A stretch of DNA of 64,000 nucleotides. Origin: Streptomyces hiroshimensis. Lineage in GTDB: Bacteria > Actinomycetota > Actinomycetes > Streptomycetales > Streptomycetaceae. Below are positions 34,525 through 42,205 of this stretch, one piece after another. A model generated the notes under the pieces. That model searched no databases and was not told the origin of the DNA. It saw only the letters and a program-made list of their open reading frames with translations. The stretch spans positions 1,045,037 to 1,109,036 of the forward strand of contig NZ_BMUT01000001.1 in the NCBI RefSeq assembly GCF_014650335.1, in the 5' to 3' direction. The position numbers and the translations under genes were made by a program. Numbering within the stretch: position 1 is the first letter of the stretch; each line of letters begins with the position of its first letter.

Positions 34525-35577
34525 ATGCGCCGCACACCGGCCCGCCGCCCGACGATCAAGGACATCGCGCGCCGGGCGGGCGTCTCGGAGAGCGCGGTCT
34601 CCTTCGCGCTCAACGGCCGCCCGGGCGTCTCGGAGGTCACCCGCGCGCGCATCCGCCGGGTCGCCGAGCAGCTGGGCTGGCAGCCCAGCGCCGCCGCCCG
34701 CGCCCTGTCCGGGGAAGGTGCGGCCACGGTGGGCCTGGTGCTGGCCAGGCCCGCCCGCACGCTCGGCGTCGAGTCCTTCTTCCTGCAGCTGGTCTCCGGC
34801 GTGCAGGAAGTGCTCGCCGGGCGCCGCCTCGGGCTGCTCTTCCAGGTCGTGGAGGACCTCGACGCCGAGTGCGCCGTCTACCGCCGCTGGTGGGCCGAGC
34901 GGCGCGTGGACGGCCTGCTGGTCGTCGACCCACGGGCCGACGACCCCCGTCCGGCCCTGCTCGACCGCCTCGGCCTGCCCGCCGTGATCGTCGGCGCGCT
35001 CGACGGGCAGAGCGTGCCACACGGTGCGATCTCCACCCTGTGGGCCGACGACACCGGCGCGATGGCCTCGATCATCGGCCATCTGCACGGCCTGGGCCAC
35101 CGCCGCATCACCCACATCGCGGGCCTGCCCGAGCTCGCCCACACCCGGCGCCGCATGGCCTGCCTGCGCGCGGAGGCCGCCCGCCGCGGCCTGCCGGACG
35201 TACGGTCGGTGACCACCGACTACTCCGACGCGCAAGGCGCCGAGGCCACCCGCCGGGAACTGGCCGGCGAGCGCCCTCCCACCGCGATCGTCTACGACAA
35301 CGACGTGATGGCCGTGGCAGGCCTCGCGGTGGCTGCCGAGCGCGGCGTGCCCGTCCCCGCCGCCCTCTCGATCGTGGCCTGGGACGACTCGGTGCTCTGC
35401 CGCAGCACCCACCCGGCGCTCACGGCGCTGGTCCGCGACACCGCCGCCTTCGGGCGCCGCGCCGCCGAGCAGCTCGTCGCCCTCCTCGACGGCGGCCCGG
35501 GCCACCGGATCCAGGATGCGACACCGCGACTCGCCCACCGCGCGTCGACGGCCCGGGTGCCGTTCTCCTCACGGTGA
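34525..35577 (+). CDS. LacI-family regulator of the glycan locus
   Basis: 350 aa. The N-terminal LacI helix-turn-helix is clear (PTIKDIARRAGVSESAVSFALNGRPGVSEVTRARI, with the hinge helix PSAAARALSG), followed by a periplasmic-binding-protein-like ligand domain (VGLVLAR, IGHLHGLGHRRITHIAGLP, YDNDVMAVAGLAVAAERG, SIVAWDDS). GGGAGGA lies 6 bases before the ATG at 34525. Divergent orientation suggests it represses the binding-protein/permease/glycosidase operon until an imported glycan binds. The 3' end overlaps a convergent small gene by 9 bases. Confidence 0.92.
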   Translation: MRRTPARRPTIKDIARRAGVSESAVSFALNGRPGVSEVTRARIRRVAEQLGWQPSAAARALSGEGAATVGLVLARPARTLGVESFFLQLVSGVQEVLAGRRLGLLFQVVEDLDAECAVYRRWWAERRVDGLLVVDPRADDPRPALLDRLGLPAVIVGALDGQSVPHGAISTLWADDTGAMASIIGHLHGLGHRRITHIAGLPELAHTRRRMACLRAEAARRGLPDVRSVTTDYSDAQGAEATRRELAGERPPTAIVYDNDVMAVAGLAVAAERGVPVPAALSIVAWDDSVLCRSTHPALTALVRDTAAFGRRAAEQLVALLDGGPGHRIQDATPRLAHRASTARVPFSSR

Positions 35578-35910
35578 GACGTAGTCGCCCCACCCGAAGG
35601 TCGCGATGTACGCCCTCCGCACCGCGCCCCACCCGCCGCCCCCGCGCAGGGACGTCACCACCAGGGCGAGGACGAACCACCCCGCACAGGCCCCGGCGAT
35701 GACCACGGCCCACTGCGGTTCGTCGAAGACAACGGCGGCTCCCACGACGAGAACCGTCACGACGAGCCCGACGTGCGCCCCGAAAGCGTCGGCTCGCACC
35801 GCCTCCCGCACAGCCTGCCGCTCCGCACGCATGTCCTCGGCGTACCGGCCGCCGTCGGGCGTGATGCTGCCGTCACCGGCATCGGTCGTCGTGCTGTGCC
35901 CCGCCCTCAT
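35569..35910 (-). CDS. Small two-helix membrane protein, unknown function
   Basis: 113 aa. A hydrophilic N-terminal 43 residues precede two hydrophobic helices (VGLVVTVLVVGAAVVF and WAVVIAGACAGWFVLALVV) and a basic tail. I do not recognise the family with certainty. The ATG at 35910 has no clear ribosome site; TATGTA-like sequence lies just upstream, so the message may be leaderless. The Nur box (35934-35952) lies 24 bases upstream on this strand, so nickel could also affect this gene. It overlaps the lacI 3' end by 9 bases. Confidence 0.6.
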   Translation of the reverse strand: MRAGHSTTTDAGDGSITPDGGRYAEDMRAERQAVREAVRADAFGAHVGLVVTVLVVGAAVVFDEPQWAVVIAGACAGWFVLALVVTSLRGGGGWGAVRRAYIATFGWGDYVSP

Positions 35911-35933
35911 ACCGGTACTTTACATACTGTTTA

Positions 35934-35952
35934 ATTGCGACTAGTTCGCAAT
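35934..35952. promoter_or_regulatory. Nur box (nickel-uptake regulator site)
   Basis: ATTGCGACTAGTTCGCAAT: perfect 7-base arms with a 5-base spacer. It matches the Streptomyces Nur pattern tTGCaa-N5-ttGCAA at all TGC/GCA positions. It lies 31 bases before the binding-protein ATG, so Ni-bound Nur should repress the operon. Confidence 0.8.
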
Positions 35953-35982
35953 AGCAACAGATCTTGAGCAGGGGTGTGGGGC

Positions 35983-37581
35983 ATGACGGCCCGGTCCGTA
36001 CGGGGAGTGGCCGCCACGGCCATGGCAGGCGTTCTCGCGGCAGGCGTGGCGGCCTGCTCGGCACCGGGTGGCGGCGGCGGTGACGCCGGAGGCCGCGAGG
36101 ACTCCCTCGTCGTCGGCCTCGCCAACGAGCCCGAGACTCTCAGCCCGCTCCTCGGCTACGGCAAGGACGGCAACTCCAAGATCTTCGACGGTCTGCTCCG
36201 CCGCGATGCGCAGATGAAGCTGCGCCCCGCCCTCGCCGACGCCCTTCCGAAGGTCAGCGACGACGGGCGTACGTACACCTTCAAGCTCCGCCACGGCGTG
36301 AAGTTCAGCGACGGCAAGCCCTTCTCGGCCGAGGACGTGGTCTTCACCTACCGGACCATCCTCGACGAGAAGACCAACAACGCCGCCAAGGGCGAGCTCG
36401 ACGCCGTCGACAAGGTCACCGCCGAGTCCGACGACACCGTCGTCTTCGCACTCAAGTACCCCTACGCGCCCTTCGCCGAGCGCACCGTCCTGCCGATCGT
36501 CCCCGAGCACGCGGCCAAGGGCCAGGACGTCAACACCGGCTCCTTCAACACCGCCCCCATCGGCACCGGGCCCTATGTCCTGACCGGCTGGAGCAAGGGC
36601 GAGAAGCTGACCTTCAAGGCCAACCCCGGCTACTGGGGCGGTGAGCCCGAGGTCAAGAAGCTCACCATGGCGATCATCAAGGACGACGACGTGCGCGCCA
36701 CGCGGCTGCGCTCCGGCGACCTCGACGGCGCCATCCTGCCGCCCAACCTGGCCAGGGGCTTCAAGGGCGACAAGAACAAGCTGACCCTCACGGCGAAGAC
36801 CACCGACTTCCGCGGCGTCACCCTCCCCACCGCGAACAAGGTCACCGGCGACCTCGCCGTGCGCCGCGCCCTCGACCTCGCCGTCGACCGCAAGGCCATG
36901 GTCGACAAGCTGCTCGAAGGCGCGGGCCGGGCCGGCTACGGCCCCGTCCCCACCGACAGCGACTGGTTCGCCAAGGGCACCGAGCGCCCGCACGACCCCG
37001 GCAAGGCGAAGCAGCTCCTGGACGACGCCGGCTGGAAGCCGGGCGGCGACGGCATCCGCGAGAAGGACGGACAGCGCGCCTCCTTCACCCTCTGGTTCCC
37101 CGCCGGTGACAAGCTCCGCGAGGAGCACGCCCTCGCCTTCGCCTCCGACGCCAAGAAGGCCGGCATCGAGGTCAAGGTGCAGAGCGGCACCTGGGAGGTC
37201 ATCGAGCCGCGCATGAAGAACGACGCGGTCCTCGCCGGCGGCGGCAACCCCGCCGACCCCGACTTCGACCTCTACAACCTCCTCCACTCCTCCCTCGCCC
37301 TCGACGGCTTCAACAACATGGCCGCCTACGGCAACCCCGACGTCGACAAGGCCCTCGAAGAGGGCCGCCGCAGCGGCGACAAGGCCGCCCGCAAGGCCGC
37401 CTACGACAAGGTCCAGCGCGGCCTCGCCGACAACCCCGGCTACACCTTCCTCACCCACGTCGACCACCTCTACGTGATGAGCGACCGGTGGAAGGACCTC
37501 TCCACCCAGGTCGAGCCGCACGACCACGGCCTCGGCGCCGGCCCCTGGTGGAACGTCGAGGACTGGCAGCCGAAGAAGTGA
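35983..37581 (+). CDS. nikA: Nickel/peptide ABC transporter binding lipoprotein (NikA-like)
   Basis: 532 aa. Lipobox VAAC with Cys25, a Gly-rich linker, then a family 5 binding domain: VVGLANEPETLSPLLGYG, YTFKLRHGVKFSDGKPFSAEDVVFTYR, GTGPYVLTGW, NPGYWGG. This family serves peptides and nickel. Nickel is preferred here because of the Nur box, the full five-gene order A-B-C-D-E, and a His-containing tail (VEPHDHG). The ATG at 35983 is chosen; GTG 35974 is an alternative. Its stop overlaps nikB by 4 bases. Confidence 0.85.
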   Translation: MTARSVRGVAATAMAGVLAAGVAACSAPGGGGGDAGGREDSLVVGLANEPETLSPLLGYGKDGNSKIFDGLLRRDAQMKLRPALADALPKVSDDGRTYTFKLRHGVKFSDGKPFSAEDVVFTYRTILDEKTNNAAKGELDAVDKVTAESDDTVVFALKYPYAPFAERTVLPIVPEHAAKGQDVNTGSFNTAPIGTGPYVLTGWSKGEKLTFKANPGYWGGEPEVKKLTMAIIKDDDVRATRLRSGDLDGAILPPNLARGFKGDKNKLTLTAKTTDFRGVTLPTANKVTGDLAVRRALDLAVDRKAMVDKLLEGAGRAGYGPVPTDSDWFAKGTERPHDPGKAKQLLDDAGWKPGGDGIREKDGQRASFTLWFPAGDKLREEHALAFASDAKKAGIEVKVQSGTWEVIEPRMKNDAVLAGGGNPADPDFDLYNLLHSSLALDGFNNMAAYGNPDVDKALEEGRRSGDKAARKAAYDKVQRGLADNPGYTFLTHVDHLYVMSDRWKDLSTQVEPHDHGLGAGPWWNVEDWQPKK

Positions 37582-38579
37582 TCCGCGCCGCCGCCGGGCT
37601 CCCGTGGGGGCCCATGGCGCGCATGGCCGGACGGCGGCTGCTGGCCGCCGTCCCCGTGCTCGCCGCCGTCACCTTCGGGGTCTTCGCCGTCGCCGCGGCC
37701 TCGCCCTTCGACCCCGCGAGGGCCTACGCCGGAAGCGCCGGCCTCGGCGCCCGCCAGGACGTCCTCGACCAGCTGCGCGACAACCTCGGCGCCGACCGGC
37801 CCTTCACCGCCCGCTGGTGGGACTGGCTGACCTCCGCCCTCACCGGCGACCTCGGTACCTCCGCGGCCCTGCGCCAGCCCGTCGCCCAGGTCATCGGCGA
37901 ACGCATCGGCTGGTCCGTGCTCCTGTGCGGCATCGCCTTCGCCCTGGCCGTGACCGCCGGCACCGTCCTCGGCGTCCTCGCGGCACGCCGCCGCGGCGGC
38001 CTGTTCGACCGCGCCGTGACGTCCCTGGCGTACGCGCTCGAAGCCGCCCCGCCCTTCTGGCTCGGCCTGCTCGCGATCTGGCTCTTCTCCCTCAAGCTCG
38101 GCGCCCTGCCCGCCGGCGGGCTCACCGACACCGGCAGCGACGTCGCCACACCCGGCCAGGTCGCCTCCCACGTCGTCCTGCCCGCAGCCGTGCTCGCCGT
38201 CTCCCAGCTGCCCTGGTTCGTGCTCTACGTACGCCAGGGCGTCGGCGACGCGCTGGAGGAAGACCCCGTGCGCGGCGCCCGCGCCCGCGGACTGCGCGAG
38301 CGGACCGTGCTCCTCGGCCACGCCCTGCGCTCCGGCCTGCTGCCCGTCCTCACCCTCATAGGCTCCCGCGTCCCCGAACTCATCACGGGCGCCCTGCTGG
38401 TGGAGACCGTCTTCAGCTGGCCCGGTATCGCCTCCGCGACCGTCGAAGCCGCCACCAAGGTCGACTTCCCGCTGCTCGCCGCCCTGACCGTGCTCGCGAC
38501 GGCGGCGGTCCTGGTGGGGAACCTGCTGTCCGACCTGCTGTACGGGCTGGCGGACCCGAGGGTGGGCTTCGATGGCTGA
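37578..38579 (+). CDS. nikB: Nickel ABC transporter permease (NikB-like)
   Basis: 333 aa, family of DppB/NikB: an N-terminal helix (LLAAVPVLAAVTFGVFAVA), a periplasmic loop, then five helices and the cytoplasmic EAA-like loop EEDPVRGARARGLRERTVLLGHALR. The GTG at 37578 makes a GTGA overlap with nikA; an in-frame ATG at 37614 is an alternative. Its last codons (GAT GGC TGA) overlap the nikC ATG by 8 bases. Confidence 0.88.
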   Translation: MIRAAAGLPWGPMARMAGRRLLAAVPVLAAVTFGVFAVAAASPFDPARAYAGSAGLGARQDVLDQLRDNLGADRPFTARWWDWLTSALTGDLGTSAALRQPVAQVIGERIGWSVLLCGIAFALAVTAGTVLGVLAARRRGGLFDRAVTSLAYALEAAPPFWLGLLAIWLFSLKLGALPAGGLTDTGSDVATPGQVASHVVLPAAVLAVSQLPWFVLYVRQGVGDALEEDPVRGARARGLRERTVLLGHALRSGLLPVLTLIGSRVPELITGALLVETVFSWPGIASATVEAATKVDFPLLAALTVLATAAVLVGNLLSDLLYGLADPRVGFDG

Positions 38580-38643
38580 CCCCCGCACACGTACGCGTAT
38601 GGCTGACCCCCGCACGCGTACACGTCCCCGCACGCGTACGCGC
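38572..38643 (+). repeat. 27-bp tandem repeat at the nikB/nikC junction
   Basis: Units 38572-38598 and 38599-38625 differ at only a couple of bases; a third partial unit follows to 38643. Each full unit begins ATGGCTGA, so it carries both a start codon and, in the other frame, the TGA that ends nikB. Confidence 0.9.
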
Positions 38644-39444
38644 GTCTCCGCCGCCGTGACGGCCGCAGTCGTCCTCGCCGTGCTGGTCGTACCGTTCGCC
38701 GTCCCCCTGGACGAACAAGCCGTCGACCTCGCGGCCAAGCTGCGGCCGCCGTCCTGGGACCACCCCTTCGGTACCGACGAAGTGGGCCGCGACCTGCTGC
38801 CGCGCAGCGTGTACGGGCTTCGCGTCTCGCTCTTCGTCGGCGTCGCCGCCGCCCTCGCCGCGACCGTGATCGGTACGGCGGTCGGCGCGGTCGCAGGCGC
38901 GCTCGGCGGCTGGGCGGACCGCGTGCTGATGCGGCTCGTCGACCTCTTCTCGTCCGTGCCGCACCTGCTGCTCGGCATCTTCGTCGTCACGATGTTCCGC
39001 CCGGGCGTCTGGCCGGTGGTCGCCTCCGTCGTCGTCACGCACTGGCTGTCGACGGCGCGGATCGTCCGGGCCGAGGTGCTGTCGCTGCGCTCGCGCCCGT
39101 ACATCGACGCGGCGGTCTCCGGCGGCGCGTCACGCTGGCGGGTCACCGTCCGCCACCTGCTCCCGGCCGTCCTGCCGCAGGCCGGGCTCGCGGCGGTGCT
39201 GATGATCCCGCACGCCATCTGGCACGAGTCCGCGCTGTCGTTCCTGGGCCTGGGCCTGCCCACGCACCAGGCGAGCCTCGGCAACATGGTCCAGAGCGCG
39301 CGCGGCTCCCTCCTCGCGGGCGACTGGTGGCCGACGCTCTTCCCCGGCCTGTTCATCATCGTCCCCACCCTGGCCGTGGCGGGCCTGGCGGGCGCGTGGC
39401 GCGAACGGCTCAACCCGCGCCGCCGATCGGAGCTGAGCCTGTGA
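38572..39444 (+). CDS. nikC: Nickel ABC transporter permease (NikC-like)
   Basis: 290 aa, DppC/NikC family. It has the conserved HPFGTDEVGRDLLPRSVYGLRVSLFVG entry to the core and the EAA-like loop SGGASRWRVTVRHLLPAVLP, with six helices in all. The N-terminal 24 residues are a repeat (MADPRTRTR twice, then PRTRTR) that is absent from ordinary NikC proteins. The second copy's ATG (38599) is a second possible start. The stop overlaps nikD as GTGA. Confidence 0.88.
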   Translation: MADPRTRTRMADPRTRTRPRTRTRVSAAVTAAVVLAVLVVPFAVPLDEQAVDLAAKLRPPSWDHPFGTDEVGRDLLPRSVYGLRVSLFVGVAAALAATVIGTAVGAVAGALGGWADRVLMRLVDLFSSVPHLLLGIFVVTMFRPGVWPVVASVVVTHWLSTARIVRAEVLSLRSRPYIDAAVSGGASRWRVTVRHLLPAVLPQAGLAAVLMIPHAIWHESALSFLGLGLPTHQASLGNMVQSARGSLLAGDWWPTLFPGLFIIVPTLAVAGLAGAWRERLNPRRRSELSL

Positions 39445-39512
39445 GTCCCGTGAACCCCGTGACTCCCGTGAGTCCTGTGCATCCTGTGAGCCCCACGAGC
39501 CCCGTGCTGTCC
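39441..39512 (+). repeat. 9-bp tandem repeat, eight copies, at the nikC/nikD junction
   Basis: Eight units of the form GTGAGYCCC (39441 to 39512), seven of them beginning with GTG, encode three-residue repeats (SPV/NPV/TPV/HPV). Nearly every unit could act as a GTG start. Confidence 0.88.
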
Positions 39513-40445
39513 GTGGACAACCTCTCCGTACGGTTCCGGATGCGCGGCGGCCGGCAGATCGCCGCCGTCAGCGACGCGTCGTTCGCGCTGGCCCCCGGCG
39601 AATGCCTCGCCCTCATCGGCGAGAGCGGCTGCGGCAAATCCGTCCTGGCCTCGGCCCTGCTCGGCCTGCTGCCCCGCAACGCCGAGACCACGGGCCGGGC
39701 CCTCCTGGGCGACCTCGACCTCCTGGCCGCCGACGAGCGCACCCTCGCCCGCACCGTACGCGGCCGCCGCATCGGCCTCGTACCGCAGAGCCCCTCCGCG
39801 CACCTCACCCCCGTACGCACCGTGCGCTCCCAGCTGGAGGAGACTGTCCGGGAGCTGACGGGCGTCCCCAAGGCCGGGCTGCGGGAAGCGGCCGAAGCCG
39901 CGGCCGAGCGGGCGGCCTTCCCCGCCACGCACCTGGACCGGCACCCCCACCAGCTCTCCGGCGGCCTCGCCCAGCGCGCCGCCACCGCGCTCGCCCTCGT
40001 CGGCGACGCCCCGCTCCTGCTCGCCGACGAGCCGACGACCGGCCTCGACCGCGACCTTGTCGACCGCACGGTGGACGAACTGCGGCGGCACGCCGACACC
40101 GGCCGCGCCCTGCTGATGATCACCCACGACCTCGCGGCGGCCCGGCGCATCGCCGACCGCGTCGCCGTCATGTACGCGGGCCGCATCGTGGAGATCGCCG
40201 ACGCCCCCGCCTTCTTCGGCGCACCCGGCCCCCGCCACCCCTACGCCCGCGCCCTGCTCGACGCCCTGCCCGAGCGGGCCTTCACCCCCATCCCGGGCAT
40301 GCCCCCCGAACTCGGCGACCTGCCCGACGGCTGCGCCTTCGCCCCCCGCTGCGCACGGGCGAGCGCACGGTGCGAGACGCTGCCGGCGCCGGTCGACGGC
40401 GTGGCCTGCCACCACCCGGAGGAGGCGACCGCATGCTCGAACTGA
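39441..40445 (+). CDS. nikD: Nickel ABC transporter ATPase (NikD-like)
   Basis: 334 aa. Walker A GESGCGKSVLAS, Q-loop VPQSPSAHLTP, signature LSGGLAQR, Walker B LLLADEPTTGLD and switch His in MITHDL, plus the C-terminal oligopeptide/nickel ATPase extension with clustered cysteines (CAFAPRCARASARCE). GTG at 39441 overlaps the nikC stop (GTGA) and starts a run of 9-bp repeats encoding SPV, NPV, TPV, HPV before the ATPase domain. It overlaps nikE by 13 bases. Confidence 0.9.
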   Translation: MSPVNPVTPVSPVHPVSPTSPVLSVDNLSVRFRMRGGRQIAAVSDASFALAPGECLALIGESGCGKSVLASALLGLLPRNAETTGRALLGDLDLLAADERTLARTVRGRRIGLVPQSPSAHLTPVRTVRSQLEETVRELTGVPKAGLREAAEAAAERAAFPATHLDRHPHQLSGGLAQRAATALALVGDAPLLLADEPTTGLDRDLVDRTVDELRRHADTGRALLMITHDLAAARRIADRVAVMYAGRIVEIADAPAFFGAPGPRHPYARALLDALPERAFTPIPGMPPELGDLPDGCAFAPRCARASARCETLPAPVDGVACHHPEEATACSN

Positions 40446-41107
40446 GCCGTATCACCGCCGGCTACGACCGCCGCGCGCCCGTCGTCCGCGAGGTCTCGCT
40501 GACGGTCGGGGCCGGCCGGTCCGTCGGCCTGCTCGGCCCCAGCGGCTGCGGCAAGTCCACGCTGGCCCGGGTGGCCGCGCTGCTGCACCGGCCGGACTCC
40601 GGGACGGTCGTCATCGACGGCGTTCCCGTCCGCGGCTGGCGCCACCGCGCCCCGCGCGAGCAGCGCACGGCCTTCGGCGTGGTCTTCCAGCAGCCGCGCC
40701 TGGCCGCGGACCCGCGCATGCGGCTCGCCGATCTGATCGCGGAGCCCCTACGGGCGACGGGCCGCCGGGACGAGGCCGCTGCGGCGGTGGCCGGCCTGGC
40801 CGGACGCGTCGGCCTCTCCCGGGAACTGCTGGGCCGGCGCCCGCACGAGGTCAGCGACGGTCAGCTGCAACGGGCCTGCCTGGCCCGGGCCCTCGTCCTG
40901 CGCCCGCGCTGGCTGATCTGCGACGAGATGACGGCGATGCTGGACGCCTCGACGTCGGCGGCACTCGTGGCGGCGGTCGAGACCTACCGGGCGGAGAGCG
41001 GGGCGGGGCTGCTGGCGGTGGGACACGACAGCGTGCTCTTGAACCGCTGGTGCGACGAGACGGTGCACTGGGACGAGCTACCGAGGGAAAGCCGGTCCGG
41101 TGTCTGA
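40433..41107 (+). CDS. nikE: Nickel ABC transporter ATPase (NikE-like)
   Basis: 224 aa, the shorter second ATPase: Walker A GPSGCGKSTLAR, Q-loop VFQQPRLAADPR, a variant signature EVSDGQLQRACLAR, Walker B WLICDEMTAMLD (Met in place of the usual Pro) and a switch His in VGHD. GGAGGAGG lies 7 bases before the ATG. The last codons and the TGA come from the dispersed repeat element at 41091-41146, which suggests its natural tail was replaced by the element. Confidence 0.88.
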   Translation: MLELSRITAGYDRRAPVVREVSLTVGAGRSVGLLGPSGCGKSTLARVAALLHRPDSGTVVIDGVPVRGWRHRAPREQRTAFGVVFQQPRLAADPRMRLADLIAEPLRATGRRDEAAAAVAGLAGRVGLSRELLGRRPHEVSDGQLQRACLARALVLRPRWLICDEMTAMLDASTSAALVAAVETYRAESGAGLLAVGHDSVLLNRWCDETVHWDELPRESRSGV

Positions 41108-41146
41108 GGACCGGGGTCCGGGGTCCGGGGTCCGGGGAGGAGCCCC
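41091..41146. repeat. Dispersed intergenic element, copy 2, with 8-bp expansion
   Basis: Shares GTCTGAGGACCGGGGTCCGG with the copy at 29893-29934 and flanking bases on both sides. Here GGGGTCCG is repeated three times (about 41113-41136). It supplies the nikE stop codon and a GC hairpin that could end nik transcription. Confidence 0.7.
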
Positions 41147-41153
41147 GTGCAGA

Positions 41154-42095
41154 CTAGCGTCGGCTGTCCACGAGCTCCCGCTCGACGATCGGCTCAGACT
41201 CCGGCGCCTGCTCCGGCGCCTTCGGCGCCCTTCGCACCGTAGCGACCGCAACGCCGGCAAGCACCAGCAGCCCACCCCCGACCGCGTTCAGCGCAGGCAG
41301 ATTCCCCAGGAACGCCGCGTCAAGGCCGAGCGCAGCGACCGGCACGGCGTACAGCACCAGCGACGCCGTCGACGCCGTCGTGGCCCGCAGCGTCCGCGAC
41401 CAGGTCCAGAAGGCCATCGCGGTGCAGCCCACGCCCAGCCAGAGCACCGCCGCCGTGCGGTGGCCGTCGGCCGCCGCGATCTGCCCCACCGCTTCGGGGG
41501 CGAGCGGCAGCAGCGGCACCATGCCGAACAGGCTGCCGTAGAAGACGCATTCCGCACCCGAGTACCGCTTCAGCAGCGGCTTCTGCAGGGCGAAGGACGT
41601 CGCCTGCGTCGCGGCGGCGGCGAGCACCATGAGCGCGCCCATGAGCGAACCGCTCCCGCCGCCCGAGGTGACGGCGACGGTGAGTGCGCCGGTGAGCGCC
41701 ACGGCGAGGCCGGCCAGGCCCCGTGTGCCGGGCCGGTCGCCGAGGAAGGCCATGCCGAGCACGGTGGTGAAGACCGGGGAGGCGGCGATCAGCATGGCCG
41801 CGGTGCCCGCGTCCACGCTCTGCTCGCCGGCGCACAGCAGCACCTGGTAGGCCGTCATGCCGGTCAGGCCGAAGGCGGCCATGCGCAGCACGTCGCCGCG
41901 GTGCAGTCGGCCGATGCGCCCGAGGAGGAGGCAGGGCACGAGCAGGGCGACGGTGATGGCCATACGCAGGAGGGCGACGGAGGCCGGGGAGTAATCCGGC
42001 AGCGCCACCTGGATGGCGGTGAATGCCGAGCCCCACAGCAGCGCGGTCGCCGCCATCGGGGCCCACGGGGTTCGGGTGCGCTGTGCCGAGGTCAT
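41154..42095 (-). CDS. EamA-family (DMT) membrane transporter
   Basis: 313 aa with about ten helices in two EamA repeats: WGSAFTAIQVALPDYSPASVALLRM in the first and a second one starting at LMGALMVLAAAATQATSFALQKPLL. Members export amino acids or metabolites; the substrate is not evident. The 110-base upstream region (42096-42205) is strikingly AT-rich for this genome and must hold its promoter. It is convergent with nikE. Confidence 0.9.
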   Translation of the reverse strand: MTSAQRTRTPWAPMAATALLWGSAFTAIQVALPDYSPASVALLRMAITVALLVPCLLLGRIGRLHRGDVLRMAAFGLTGMTAYQVLLCAGEQSVDAGTAAMLIAASPVFTTVLGMAFLGDRPGTRGLAGLAVALTGALTVAVTSGGGSGSLMGALMVLAAAATQATSFALQKPLLKRYSGAECVFYGSLFGMVPLLPLAPEAVGQIAAADGHRTAAVLWLGVGCTAMAFWTWSRTLRATTASTASLVLYAVPVAALGLDAAFLGNLPALNAVGGGLLVLAGVAVATVRRAPKAPEQAPESEPIVERELVDSRR

Positions 42096-42205
42096 ATTCG
42101 CAAGCTAACAACGGCGGATCTATAAGGCAAATAAAGAATTCTATCCCTTTCCCAAAGTGATCCTTTGAGGTGGTTCTTGGGGGTGCTTTTGTGTGTGGCC
42201 TGCGG

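Noticed and set aside
37470..40415. Minus-strand open frame of nearly 1000 codons opposite the nik genes
   Set aside because: Low-complexity shadow; the nik genes on the plus strand have complete motifs and coupled starts.
35983..41107. Oligopeptide (Opp/Dpp) transporter instead of nickel
   Set aside because: The family cannot decide, but the Nur-type palindrome at the promoter and five-gene order favour nickel; kept as an alternative only.
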